DNA of 64,000 bases, taken from the NCBI RefSeq assembly GCF_014195535.1, contig NZ_JACIBY010000014.1, positions 64,501 through 128,500 of the forward strand. The letters are read 5' to 3'. The notes under the pieces were generated by a model, which worked only from the letters and a program-made list of their open reading frames with translations, ran no database searches and had not been told where the DNA came from. Made by a program: the position numbers and the translations under genes. Origin of the DNA: Runella defluvii. GTDB lineage: Bacteria; Bacteroidota; Bacteroidia; Cytophagales; Spirosomataceae. Below are positions 6,510 through 15,550 of this stretch, piece after piece (positions within the stretch are counted from its first letter, which is position 1; every line of letters begins with the position of its first letter).

Positions 6510-8090
6510 ATGAAATTCAAAAAGCTATGGTTACTATGGATGCTGTTGGCATCCGTAGTAACCTACGGTCAAACAACCGTTCAAAAAACAATTACCCGTA
6601 CCGTCACTGTTGAAGTCGATACCAATGTCGCTTCTAAAGTATGGGTTCGTGAGTATATCCAGCGCTTTAAACTTACTCCAGTACCACCGACTGAGCAGGT
6701 GCCACAAATTAAAAACCCGCCAACGGGCACTGTACCAGCAATAATTCTCCCGCCAACTCTTAGTGAGACTCCCACTGTTAATCAACAAGTAAAGTACATC
6801 GTCAACGGTACAGGGAAATCCATTGACTTCAACGACCCCGATGGAATATCGCCCAACGTCAAGCAACGTATAAAGCTATTCGTTCAGGGCGAAAACGGTG
6901 TTGATGCCGTTCGTTTGGTGTTTAATTGGGGCGACTATAACCCCAGCCAAGGGGTCTATAAAAATGAAGGTCTTATAAGGGCAATTGCGTGGGTTCAATC
7001 GCTTCGGCCTAATAATCCCCCCAAAATTCGCTTACTGTTTGTTCCTATTTTACAGGGCAATGATGGGCGCATTCCTCGTGAGGAAATTCAAGTAGATGCA
7101 AACGGAAATTTAATGGACTGTACCTACAATTCGTTATTCACGACCGTTCCGTCGTACTATTCCTTCAAAGCTATGGTCATGCTTAACGATTGTTACGATG
7201 CCTTGATACCGTTTTTGGCACAAAACTATGCCAACGATATTGAAGTGTTGGAGCTTGCCGCAGGGCAATCGGAGGAACATGGTTTGCCATATACGGCTCA
7301 AGGCGCGGGTTCCGATTGTGGTACATATAGCGGCATTGGCGATTACAGTGTTTGCGCTCGAAATGCTTTTAAAATGCAATACGGGCATGATTTACCAAAT
7401 GTAGGAGTGACTCAAGGGTACAATTGGAACATGAATTATTCGGACGTTCACTATCGAAACGCGGCTCTATTTTGGGGAAAAGGTGTTTTTGACGTATGGG
7501 ATAGGTTTCGGGCAAAAGTTAAGCAGCACAGCAGTTTCGCCGTTGGGGCGGTTGTGGCTGACCTACTCAACGACCAGGGAGCCAAATGGGTTTTTCATGG
7601 GTTTGCCCTGCCTAAAATGATAGAAAAGTGTGACTATTTTTATCACACGTACAACCTTTCGTCAAGTGAATGGCACGGAAACTTGTTAGGCACCGACTTA
7701 TTGGAGGGTACTCGACCACAGCAAATTATTTCTGAAATAGAATATGACCCACATGACTGTGGCACTAATAATGGATTCGGCCCCATTGATGAGGCGTTTT
7801 GTGAGCAAAGTTTGAGCAAGATAATCCAGCATGGAGCGAAGGGAATCCACTTTTCAATGGATTGGGACGAAGGACAAATACTGGCTTGGAAACGAGTCAT
7901 GGGCAAAGTCAAAGCCAAGAACCTGCAACCCATTTCCCGAACGAAAGCCCCTACTATTGAGGTCAAAGCCAGTGAGATATTTAACTCAAGCTATTTTCTT
8001 GACCAAGCATGGCGTTCTCTTGGGAACAAAACCTCTCTACCTTTTGAGGCCAAACCAGTCAATATTCGATTGATAAATGATCTTTTTTAA
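6510..8090 (+). CDS. Exported glycoside-hydrolase-like protein
   Basis: The 526-residue product has a signal peptide ending near residue 21 (VVTYGQ). A short module (about 22-55, KTITRTVTVEVD, VWVREYI) follows and recurs in the protein at 23207. After a Pro-rich linker comes a domain of about 400 residues with a TIM-barrel glycosidase look: VRLVFNWGDY, VLELAAGQSEEHGLPY as a possible acid/base strand, and ISEIEYDPHD. Cys pairs suggest disulfides. No exact GH family is assigned. It probably degrades or binds surface polysaccharide outside the cell. A strong terminator follows. Confidence 0.55.
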   Translation: MKFKKLWLLWMLLASVVTYGQTTVQKTITRTVTVEVDTNVASKVWVREYIQRFKLTPVPPTEQVPQIKNPPTGTVPAIILPPTLSETPTVNQQVKYIVNGTGKSIDFNDPDGISPNVKQRIKLFVQGENGVDAVRLVFNWGDYNPSQGVYKNEGLIRAIAWVQSLRPNNPPKIRLLFVPILQGNDGRIPREEIQVDANGNLMDCTYNSLFTTVPSYYSFKAMVMLNDCYDALIPFLAQNYANDIEVLELAAGQSEEHGLPYTAQGAGSDCGTYSGIGDYSVCARNAFKMQYGHDLPNVGVTQGYNWNMNYSDVHYRNAALFWGKGVFDVWDRFRAKVKQHSSFAVGAVVADLLNDQGAKWVFHGFALPKMIEKCDYFYHTYNLSSSEWHGNLLGTDLLEGTRPQQIISEIEYDPHDCGTNNGFGPIDEAFCEQSLSKIIQHGAKGIHFSMDWDEGQILAWKRVMGKVKAKNLQPISRTKAPTIEVKASEIFNSSYFLDQAWRSLGNKTSLPFEAKPVNIRLINDLF

Positions 8091-8106
8091 AGCAGAACAA
8101 AGCTAC

Positions 8107-8143
8107 AAAAAAGCGGCTTAACTCGCAGATAAGCCGCTTTTTT
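8107..8143 (+). terminator. Intrinsic terminator after unit B
   Basis: A 14-bp perfect stem runs from AAAAAAGCGGCTTA (8107-8120) to TAAGCCGCTTTTTT (8130-8143) with a 9-nt loop. Only 18 bp separate it from the next ATG, so read-through or a promoter within the preceding gene must serve the next unit. Confidence 0.85.
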
Positions 8144-8161
8144 GCCCTAAAGCCACGCAAA

Positions 8162-9295
8162 ATGAACAAACAATTTGAGATTAACTTTGGCAGTAAGCAA
8201 CTAGGCAAACTACCTGCCAACATTTACACCGAGCGTGAGCGTTTTATCTTGGCTCTTTGGTCGAGCCTCTTTGCCGAAGGAGCGTATAAAAAAGGCAAAG
8301 ATGACGAATGGCTATTGCAATGGGGTGTCAAGCAAGTAAGTGACTACATCAAATCACGTTACGAATTGACTTCAAATTTGCTTGAGAAAGAGACAAAAAT
8401 AGTCAACGAGAAAGAGCATAATTTGCCTGACCGCATACAGGTAACATTTAGCAATAAGACTACGCTCACCTTTGACCCTAATAACTTGCCTTTTTTGGTC
8501 GAAAGTATTGGAGGCAAAGAACTGCTTTTGACCAAAGATGATGGATTAACCCCCTACAATAGCACCCTAATCGCATTTTTAAAGGTTTTTGCAAGTAAAG
8601 ATGCTTTACGACCTGCGATGCAAGGGGCGTATTTTGATGTTGAACGAAGTGCCGTAGTGGCTACCGATGGACATCGTTTAATTCTTATCGAAGGTCAACC
8701 CACTATGCAAGGCTTGTTTTCGGTAGATGGTAATGCCAAGCCTATCGACGAACAGTTTCCACGTTATTACGAAGTAATTCCAGAGAATAATAAATCAAGA
8801 GTCACCCTAGAAGCCAAAGAACTCATTCGTTTGGTGACAAATGCCATCAAAGGTTTAAAATCAAACGTTTATAAGCCTATAAAACTGGTAAGGGTTGGGG
8901 CAAACAGACTGAAAATAATCGCCGAAGACCTTGATTACTCCTATGAAAGCATTCAATATACACCTGCCCAATTTGAAGGCAAAACCATGCCAATCATCGG
9001 ATTTAATGGCAAGTTGATGCTCGAAAACCTCAAAGCATTTGTCAAGTATCACGGCTCAGATAACAAGAACCCCAAAATTACCTTTGAAATTGAGGCACAT
9101 AACAAAGCCGTAATAGTGAATTACAAATCAGTTTTCGGGAAAACCATCTTGTTAATGATGCCCCTTCAACACTACAACTATGAAGACCCCGAGGAATACA
9201 AACAAGAAGCCAGCGGCACAACTCCTAACAAAGCCCTTGCCTTGAAAGTGGCCATTGCTAAAGCCAAAATTGCCATTGCCCTAGCCATCAAATAA
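8162..9295 (+). CDS. Divergent DNA sliding-clamp (beta subunit-like) protein
   Basis: The 377-residue product contains LRPAMQGAYFDV followed by AVVATDGHRLILIEG (about 149-178). This is the conserved ring-strand signature of DnaN-type clamps. A later segment (KITFEIEAHNKAVIVNYKS) also fits clamp strands. The N-terminal 100 residues are atypical. The last 21 residues form an unusual Lys/Ala tail (KALALKVAIAKAKIAIALA-type), shared with the protein ending at 12938. No DNA polymerase is in the window, so the clamp presumably recruits the host polymerase or the methyltransferase encoded next. Confidence 0.65.
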   Translation: MNKQFEINFGSKQLGKLPANIYTERERFILALWSSLFAEGAYKKGKDDEWLLQWGVKQVSDYIKSRYELTSNLLEKETKIVNEKEHNLPDRIQVTFSNKTTLTFDPNNLPFLVESIGGKELLLTKDDGLTPYNSTLIAFLKVFASKDALRPAMQGAYFDVERSAVVATDGHRLILIEGQPTMQGLFSVDGNAKPIDEQFPRYYEVIPENNKSRVTLEAKELIRLVTNAIKGLKSNVYKPIKLVRVGANRLKIIAEDLDYSYESIQYTPAQFEGKTMPIIGFNGKLMLENLKAFVKYHGSDNKNPKITFEIEAHNKAVIVNYKSVFGKTILLMMPLQHYNYEDPEEYKQEASGTTPNKALALKVAIAKAKIAIALAIK

Positions 9296-9309
9296 CCGAT
9301 TAACAAGCC

Positions 9310-11061
9310 ATGTTTAACAAAGATTTTTTTCCAACCCCTAGAGCGGTCATTGAAACGATGTTGGCAGGGGTGACAGTCAAAGGTAAAATCGTCTTGGAGC
9401 CATCGGCAGGCAAAGGCGACATTGTTGATTATCTCAACGAGGCAGGTGCAAAAAAGGTCGTCACTTGCGAAATCAACCCCGACCTTGCTAGGATAGTCGC
9501 TACCAAATCAACGTTCCTGAAGCCTGACTTTCTGAAAGTTGACAGAACCGAAGTTAGTTTTGTGGACATCATCGTAATGAATCCGCCATTTTCAGCGGAT
9601 GAAAAGCACATTATTCACGCCTGGGAGATTGCCCCTGATGGGTGCCTTATTTTGGCATTGTGTAACTACGAAACCCTACGAAACGACTATTCAAAAGACC
9701 GAAAAATACTCAAGCAGCTTATCAAAGACTACGGTTTTGAGCAGAACTTGGGGGATGTTTTCGGAAATGCCGAGCGCAAAACGGGCGTAAACATTGGATT
9801 TGTCCGACTCCAAAAACCTCGTAAAAGCGACGAAAACGAGTTTGAGGGGTATTTCGATACCGAATACGTGGAAGAAGCACAAGGCAATGGCCTGTTACCG
9901 TACAACGAAATCCGTGACTGTGTCAACCGCTACGTCGCGGCTGTCAAGCTCTATGACAACGTTCAGGTCAATGCCGTACAAATGGGTTTGCTTATCAAAA
10001 AGTTTAGCGGTATGTCTAAGCTCGTTTTCACACTTTCAGAAGACGGAAAAGCCAAAGACCGAGAAACGTTCAAAATCGAACTCCAAAAAGCGGCTTGGAA
10101 GTACATTTTCAGTTTGATGAAGCTGCAAAAATACACCACTTCGGGCGTAATGGCTGACATCAACAAGTTTGTCGAAACCCAACAACAGATACCTTTCACG
10201 GTCAACAATGTGTACAAGATGCTTGAAATCATTGTCGGAACACGAGAGAGCCGCATGAATAAGGCCCTTGAGGAAGTATTCGACAAAATCACCAAGCACT
10301 ATTCCGAAAACAGGTACAGCGTAGAAGGCTGGAAAACCAACAGTTATTACTTGGTAAACCGTAAATTCATCATCCCCTATTTTACGGGCGATGATAAACG
10401 TTGGCCAAGTAGGGTTATCAAAGTTACATGGAACGGCACAGGAACTAACATTGTGAATGACCTAACGAAAGCCTTGTGCTTTTTGACGGGTAAAAGTTTT
10501 GATGAAATGGGGGATTTTGACTACGTAGATAGAGTGCCAAGCAATAACTACGGCAACATAAAAACCAAAATCAAGCCATTAGGTAACACCGCTGACGGAG
10601 TGCCTTTGTGGGGGACAAAATTCGAGTGGGGATTTTTTGAAGTGGTACTTTACAAAAAAGGGTCAGGGCACTTTACGTTTTTGGACGAGAAAGTATGGGC
10701 AATGTTCAACCAAAAAATCGCCCAAATTAAGGGGTATCCTTTGTCCGAGAAACCCAAAGAACGCCCAAAACCAAACAATCCCGAACCGCCCAAAACTGGA
10801 TCGAGTACCACTCAAAAAGCAGGTGCTTCAGCTCCAATTCAAACGGCACCCATACAGCGTTTTGGTAGTTCAGAGGTGGCAGTTACCTACAACCCAAAAC
10901 GGAAAGGCATTGAAATCGTTTTCGGGAGAAATATCAGCATTGAAGAATTACGGTTTCTCAAAGCCAATGATTTTGAGTACTCAGCTACCAATAAGTTTTG
11001 GTACACCATGTACAGCCCCGAACTTTTCAAGCAGGTCAAGCAGCAATTTAACCTCCAATAA
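9310..11061 (+). CDS. Adenine-specific DNA methyltransferase with DUF4942-like region
   Basis: The 583-residue product begins with a class I SAM methyltransferase. Motif I is LEPSAGKGD (29-37), a second acidic strand ends in CEIN, and the catalytic motif is NPPF (91-94), typical of N6-adenine enzymes. The central region (about 180-480) resembles DUF4942, with FFEVVLYKKGSGHFTFLDEK near its end. After a Pro/Lys linker, the last 60 residues (GIEIVFGRNIS, FEYSATNKFWYT) form a small domain shared with the next protein. It probably modifies element DNA against restriction. No cognate nuclease is adjacent. Confidence 0.75.
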   Translation: MFNKDFFPTPRAVIETMLAGVTVKGKIVLEPSAGKGDIVDYLNEAGAKKVVTCEINPDLARIVATKSTFLKPDFLKVDRTEVSFVDIIVMNPPFSADEKHIIHAWEIAPDGCLILALCNYETLRNDYSKDRKILKQLIKDYGFEQNLGDVFGNAERKTGVNIGFVRLQKPRKSDENEFEGYFDTEYVEEAQGNGLLPYNEIRDCVNRYVAAVKLYDNVQVNAVQMGLLIKKFSGMSKLVFTLSEDGKAKDRETFKIELQKAAWKYIFSLMKLQKYTTSGVMADINKFVETQQQIPFTVNNVYKMLEIIVGTRESRMNKALEEVFDKITKHYSENRYSVEGWKTNSYYLVNRKFIIPYFTGDDKRWPSRVIKVTWNGTGTNIVNDLTKALCFLTGKSFDEMGDFDYVDRVPSNNYGNIKTKIKPLGNTADGVPLWGTKFEWGFFEVVLYKKGSGHFTFLDEKVWAMFNQKIAQIKGYPLSEKPKERPKPNNPEPPKTGSSTTQKAGASAPIQTAPIQRFGSSEVAVTYNPKRKGIEIVFGRNISIEELRFLKANDFEYSATNKFWYTMYSPELFKQVKQQFNLQ

Positions 11062-11066
11062 CAGCA

Positions 11067-12938
11067 ATGAAAACCAAAAGAAAATACAGAACCCTTGGGC
11101 TAGTTGAACCAAAAAGGCTTTCGAGTTTTGATTGGAAGAAGGCCATAACAATCATAAGCCCCGACGAACGTCTGGACACGGGAACGGGCTTGCCACCTGT
11201 CAGAAATCAGTCTAAAAACGAGGGTAAAATCTATGCCAAAGCGATAACGATACTTTGGCATGAAGGGAATGGGAAATACAATGATGTCGTATTTGATAGC
11301 GGGAAGAGTCTTTTTGAAGCATTTGAGGCTATTTATAGGTATGAAATAGACAACATTTTAGAAATGGGTGAAGATCCTTTGGATATGGCCTATTCTAAAA
11401 TGAAGCTAAAGGTACTTTTCATGGATGGAGAACAAGACGAATTTAGGGCGGACATTTCACCTGTGGAGTTTAACCCTTACAATTTTAGAAGCCTGCACGA
11501 ATTTGTAGTGGCCGCTTACGGTAGTGCCATTGACCCCAACTATGTTTATAACTTCATGGGTTTTGTCAATCCCAACTACCAAAATGAACCCAAATGGAAG
11601 CCCAATCCCGAAGCCGTAGCGCGGAAAAAAGCCGAAGATGAAAAGAAGGCAAACAGTTTCCGATTTGAAGGCGCAAACTACCGAAAAACAGCAGACCTTA
11701 GCCGTGAAGAACTCATCAAGGTGATTCGTGAGGCATTTGCCGAAAAATACCCCTATGCCAAGTTATCGGTTCGTCAGGATAACCGAGGCACAGGTACGGG
11801 GTCGATTGATGTCAAAATTCTTGATATTGGCTTTAATCCTTTTAATGATGAATTTAAGTCTTGGTTAAAAGAAGGGAATACCAATTATAGCACTTGGGAT
11901 AGAGACGATTATAACCGTATCAAAAGTTATTATACGCCCAAAGCGTTGAAAGTGAGGGATGATATGAGAACGATTTTAAGTTCTTACAACTTTGATGATT
12001 CCGACTCACAAAGCGATTATTTTCACCGTCGTTTTTATGGGGATGTGGAAATGGAGCAAGGCAACCACCTAAAGCTATATATGCCCGAAACGGCTATGGC
12101 ACAAGGTATTTTCAAGGACGAAGCCAATACAAAAGAATGGGAGGCAAAAAGAAAAGCTAAGCGCGAGGAACGTAAGAAAGATTTTGTGTACTCCTACGGT
12201 GATGTGGTTGTTTATACGGTGAATTGGCGAGGAACTGGAGGGAAAGACGAATACTGCTTAATCAGTAAAGTACCCAATGGGGAGAGCCGTTTTAGCCTTG
12301 ATTATGATGTTTGGGTATTAAGAGAGGCTAAGACTCCCGAAGCGTTGAAAAAGGCCATGAACGACGAAGCAGAGTTGAAGCAATCGCGGTATCAGAAGAG
12401 TAAGCGTAAGAAATTTATTGGCGTGGTTTACATCAATGGTACTCCTTATATCAAGTACCAATACCTCGAAAACGTTAGGATGTCGAGCATTAAGCCCATC
12501 GAAGGCACCTATACCCATTGGTTAAAAGAAGAACAAGCGGCTAAAAATGCGCCAAAGCCCCCAAAACCAGAGCCTAAACCTAAGCCCGTAAAAACGGAAA
12601 CGGCCAAAGCTCCTACGGTAGCAAAAGCAACGCTCCCATCATCAACGAGCAATGCCGACGTGGAAATCAGTCGAAACTTAGCCAAAAACGGCATTGAAGT
12701 AAAGTTTAAGAAGTTCCCATCGGATGCCGACCGCGATTTTGTAAAGTCAAAAGGTTTAAAATGGTCAAGTTTCTCGAAAGTGTGGTACGCTACTTATTCG
12801 GAGAGACTTTTCACGGAAATTCAGGAGTATTTTAAGGGAAGCCCTGCCGAAATACCTAAGCCCGAACCGAACAAAGCCCTTGCCCTCAAAGTAGCCATTG
12901 CCAAAGCCAAAATTGCGATTGCATTGGCTGTAAAATAG
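11067..12938 (+). CDS. Polyvalent-type protein with LPD29-like domain
   Basis: The 623-residue product is of a kind seen on conjugative and phage elements. Residues about 210-335 (LIKVIREAFAEKYPYAKLSV, SSYNFDDSDSQSDYFHRRFY) resemble the LPD29 domain of large polyvalent proteins. After a Lys-rich spacer and a Pro/Lys linker, a 60-residue domain (NGIEVKFKKFP, LKWSSFSKVWYATYS) matches the methyltransferase C-terminus. The last 21 residues repeat the Lys/Ala tail of the clamp protein. Polyvalent proteins are thought to be co-delivered with DNA; a delivery tag role for the tail is inference. Confidence 0.6.
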   Translation: MKTKRKYRTLGLVEPKRLSSFDWKKAITIISPDERLDTGTGLPPVRNQSKNEGKIYAKAITILWHEGNGKYNDVVFDSGKSLFEAFEAIYRYEIDNILEMGEDPLDMAYSKMKLKVLFMDGEQDEFRADISPVEFNPYNFRSLHEFVVAAYGSAIDPNYVYNFMGFVNPNYQNEPKWKPNPEAVARKKAEDEKKANSFRFEGANYRKTADLSREELIKVIREAFAEKYPYAKLSVRQDNRGTGTGSIDVKILDIGFNPFNDEFKSWLKEGNTNYSTWDRDDYNRIKSYYTPKALKVRDDMRTILSSYNFDDSDSQSDYFHRRFYGDVEMEQGNHLKLYMPETAMAQGIFKDEANTKEWEAKRKAKREERKKDFVYSYGDVVVYTVNWRGTGGKDEYCLISKVPNGESRFSLDYDVWVLREAKTPEALKKAMNDEAELKQSRYQKSKRKKFIGVVYINGTPYIKYQYLENVRMSSIKPIEGTYTHWLKEEQAAKNAPKPPKPEPKPKPVKTETAKAPTVAKATLPSSTSNADVEISRNLAKNGIEVKFKKFPSDADRDFVKSKGLKWSSFSKVWYATYSERLFTEIQEYFKGSPAEIPKPEPNKALALKVAIAKAKIAIALAVK

Positions 12939-12977
12939 TAACCAACTCAAATTTTCATACAAAAAAACAAAGAAGCC

Positions 12978-13820
12978 ATGAAACTTTCAGAAGCTATCAA
13001 ACTGATTCAGGACGTAAACTTGTCCACGCTGACTGCCGAACAAAAAGAGGCTGTCTCAACCACCCGTGACGTTTTTAAAATCACTACTGACCCCGACGAG
13101 CTGCAAGCTGCGGGTTTTGACGGTGATATTATAGCTCTTGCAAAAACGTTATCGGTATCAAAGCCTAAGCCAAGCCCTAAATCCCGTGCTAAAGCGGCCA
13201 AAGCTGCTAAGGCAAGTAGTTCGGTAAAAAAAGCCAAGGCAAGTCGCAAGGCCAATGCCAAGCCACGGCCTAAACCCGTAGCAGCTGCCCCCGCCAAAAA
13301 AGAAGAGGCGGTACCGAAAGCCCCCAAAAAGATGAAGCCCGCTGTTGAAAAACCACAAAAATCAGTCAAGGCAACTCCTAAAAAGGAAAAAGGCCCTACC
13401 GCATCGGATAAAGCAAAAGAGAAAGCCCTTGCAGAAATCAAGTCACTCGACAAGGATATTGCGGCTTATCGTAAGCGAATCAACGACAATTCGGGCATCA
13501 TTGACCGTTTGGCGACCTCTCTGGTATCGCAAGGAAAGTCGGTGTCGGCCACTTTGGGGGCGTTGCCCGATAAGGTGCGGGAAGAACTGTTATTGAAGCG
13601 CCGTCAAAAGGCAATACTCCAGCGGATTGTTAAACGAGATGCAAGTTACTTTGAGAATGCCGCCAAAACCCTCAGAAAAGCCAATTCACTTCCCGAAGGC
13701 TTGGAAAATGACCTTAAAAGTGTATCGCTTACTTTGAGCCAATTAAAAGACCGTACCGTTCAACAACGCAAAGAAACTAAGGAGAAAAACAAGGGCTTTT
13801 TGGCTAAAATTCTGTCATAA
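12978..13820 (+). CDS. Histone H1-like basic protein with coiled coil
   Basis: The 280-residue product has a short helical N-terminus (1-55). A low-complexity Lys/Ala/Pro region follows (about 58-150, runs such as AKAAKAAKASSSVKKAKASR), like histone H1 tails. A charged helical domain (about 150-280) forms the rest. The basic part should bind DNA without sequence preference and could condense the element genome or tether it. It is the last gene of the DNA-handling unit; a strong terminator follows. No enzymatic motif is seen. Confidence 0.65.
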   Translation: MKLSEAIKLIQDVNLSTLTAEQKEAVSTTRDVFKITTDPDELQAAGFDGDIIALAKTLSVSKPKPSPKSRAKAAKAAKASSSVKKAKASRKANAKPRPKPVAAAPAKKEEAVPKAPKKMKPAVEKPQKSVKATPKKEKGPTASDKAKEKALAEIKSLDKDIAAYRKRINDNSGIIDRLATSLVSQGKSVSATLGALPDKVREELLLKRRQKAILQRIVKRDASYFENAAKTLRKANSLPEGLENDLKSVSLTLSQLKDRTVQQRKETKEKNKGFLAKILS

Positions 13821-13856
13821 ATAGCCATTTAAACGGACGTGAGAGCCGTGATTTAC

Positions 13857-13886
13857 AAAAAAGCCCTGCACCTGTGGGGCTTTTTT
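13857..13886 (+). terminator. Intrinsic terminator of unit C
   Basis: A 10-bp stem AAAAAAGCCC (13857-13866) / GGGCTTTTTT (13877-13886) precedes the repeat-driven promoter. The first 20-bp box starts at the last T of the terminator. Confidence 0.85.
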
Positions 13887-13970
13887 GTGTTCCATTCGGT
13901 CGCTCTGTGTTGGATTAGGGCTGATTGTGTTGGATGTGGGCTACCTGCCCTTGACTGCCCTCTAACTTTA
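13886..13970 (+). promoter_or_regulatory. Repeat-driven promoter of unit D
   Basis: Three 20-bp boxes (13886-13905, 13906-13925, 13926-13945) begin with TGTGTT; the second has GGATTAGGG. Seventeen nt after the last box is TAACTTTA (13963-13970), a TAnnTTT -7 box. Spacing is identical to the promoters at 5098 and 25259. Downstream, AAAAACGCTTCA is repeated at 13986 and 14005 in the leader and may be a further control site. Confidence 0.75.
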
Positions 13971-14019
13971 GACCCATGAATATTTAAAAACGCTTCAAGT
14001 TTCAAAAAACGCTTCATTT

Positions 14020-14535
14020 ATGAAATATCTTACGACCAATGGCCGTGATACGCAATCTGGGCCATTAAAAGTTCTCACTGCTGAAATAGAAAATACTTCT
14101 GATGGCCTTCAACGTATTTTTCTATTGCGCTCCGCTGCCAAGTATGCCAAAACAGATGGCGTTATCACAGACGGAGATACTTGTGTTTTGCTCCAGAACC
14201 CTTTCTTTGAAAGTCTCGAACAACTGGTTGATTTTGTGGAAGCGTGCCCTACGCAACTTCATGTTGTCACAGTGCAGCCGATTTTTAGTGACAAAACCGC
14301 TGATTTGGTTGCTCAAACGACCAAGTCAATTCGTCTTTTGACGCCTACATTTGGCCCCGAACTCGTAGAAGAGATTGAATCGCAGCCTATTCAAGGAGGC
14401 GCAAACTTCCCTTTGTCGAATTTCTATTTGGGAGGAATTTCAGAATTGGAGGTTACAATCCAGCCAAAATCAAAAATCCGATTAACGCTTCATTTCGGCG
14501 GCTACATGACAGACCGTTTGGTCAGTAATGTTTAG
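14020..14535 (+). CDS. Hypothetical protein heading the structural region
   Basis: The 171-residue product has no signal peptide or membrane span. Its sequence is mixed alpha/beta, with a strand-rich C-terminus (ISELEVTIQPKSKIRLTLHF). No family is recognised. It is first behind its own repeat-driven promoter and is one of few soluble, non-enzymatic proteins in the structural block. That makes it a candidate abundant virion protein, purely by position. Confidence 0.6.
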   Translation: MKYLTTNGRDTQSGPLKVLTAEIENTSDGLQRIFLLRSAAKYAKTDGVITDGDTCVLLQNPFFESLEQLVDFVEACPTQLHVVTVQPIFSDKTADLVAQTTKSIRLLTPTFGPELVEEIESQPIQGGANFPLSNFYLGGISELEVTIQPKSKIRLTLHFGGYMTDRLVSNV

Positions 14536-14582
14536 TTGAAAAAACAGTCTGAAAACATTTTTAAAATCTAACTTTTAGTACA

Positions 14583-15305
14583 ATGTCTCTCGAAAAACAA
14601 TTAGTAAGAAACACCGTCTATCCTGACGGCTATGTCTTAGGTGCTGGTAGCGATGGTCGCCTCATTCGGGTGCGTTTCTTCGATGCGAAGATTACCGTTT
14701 TTGATATAGCTACGGGTGCTGCTGAGTCAACGGCAGTGAAAACCGTAAAAACGCTTTCAAAGGGCTATATCATTGCGCAGACGTACCACGTCATCAACCT
14801 GCCAACGCGCTCTGACTGGGCACCTCACCCGAAAGAATGGTATGCTGCTGCCCAAATGAACGGCACGGCAGTTGAACGTACCGCCCTTGATAGTGCCGAC
14901 ATCCAGTACTTTGCAACCCGTGCCGATTTTAAGGAAATTGGTTGGACAAAAGACGGTGCATCGGGTACTGCCAACGACGACCCGCGCCACTTCTATGATT
15001 CTGAGTCAAAGAAAGAAGGGGAAAATCCTGTATCGGGTTTATACTTCTTAATCAACGATGAAGGCAAGGCAGTTCGTTGCGACAAAGATGGTAAGCTCTT
15101 AAAGAGTGACGGAACGTACATCAATTCAGACGATGATCCGAAGAAGATTGCTGGGGCTGGTGGTGATGATACACCAGCTACTTTAAAGCAAAAAGTGGTT
15201 GATTTCTTCAAAAAATCGTGGGGGTATTTTGCGGTAGGCACTGCCGCTACGGTCGCGTATATCTTGTACCGTAAGAGTAACAAACCTTCCAAAAAAGGCA
15301 AATAA
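14583..15305 (+). CDS. C-terminally membrane-anchored protein
   Basis: The 240-residue product has a beta-type N-terminal region, a Lys/Asp-rich middle, one C-terminal membrane span (about 214-231, YFAVGTAATVAYILY) and a short Lys-rich tail (KSNKPSKKGK). This head-anchor-basic-tail plan recurs in at least seven proteins up to 22507. There is no signal peptide, so the tail-anchored orientation would leave the large domain in the cytoplasm or under a capsid unless special export occurs. A terminator follows. Confidence 0.65.
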   Translation: MSLEKQLVRNTVYPDGYVLGAGSDGRLIRVRFFDAKITVFDIATGAAESTAVKTVKTLSKGYIIAQTYHVINLPTRSDWAPHPKEWYAAAQMNGTAVERTALDSADIQYFATRADFKEIGWTKDGASGTANDDPRHFYDSESKKEGENPVSGLYFLINDEGKAVRCDKDGKLLKSDGTYINSDDDPKKIAGAGGDDTPATLKQKVVDFFKKSWGYFAVGTAATVAYILYRKSNKPSKKGK

Positions 15306-15328
15306 CCGATTCGTTGATTCAATCACAC

Positions 15329-15372
15329 AGCCCGTGTAGAACTGCCTCACAGTGGCTACACGGGCTTTTTTT
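15329..15372 (+). terminator. Intrinsic terminator between units D and E
   Basis: An 11-bp perfect stem AGCCCGTGTAG (15329-15339) / CTACACGGGCT (15356-15366) is followed by a seven-T run. The next ATG is only 11 bp downstream, so it may attenuate rather than stop transcription of the long downstream operon. Confidence 0.8.
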
Positions 15373-15382
15373 CGCTAAAAAC

Positions 15383-15544
15383 ATGGAAAAGAAAACCACC
15401 ATTGGCTCATTTTTCGCGGGCGTCCTCTCGACCATCGTAGGCATTATTTCGGTGGGGGCGTTTGTTGGGGGCGCTGTTTGGGTTGCTCGTAAGATTGCGG
15501 GGCCTGCTAAGTACGTAGTTGTTGACGAATCCACTTCAAAATAA
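15383..15544 (+). CDS. Small membrane protein (53 aa)
   Basis: The start at 15383 is used because the longer frame runs through the terminator hairpin. The product has a short polar N-terminus, a Gly/Val/Ile-rich hydrophobic stretch (about 7-37, FFAGVLSTIVGIISVGAFVG) and a polar tail. The size and plan fit a small membrane or coat-like protein, of which this region has several. No family is recognised. Confidence 0.6.
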   Translation: MEKKTTIGSFFAGVLSTIVGIISVGAFVGGAVWVARKIAGPAKYVVVDESTSK

Positions 15545-15550
15545 GCACTT

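Noticed and set aside
13886-13945. CRISPR array
   Set aside because: Repeats are only 20 bp with no spacers, and no cas genes are present.
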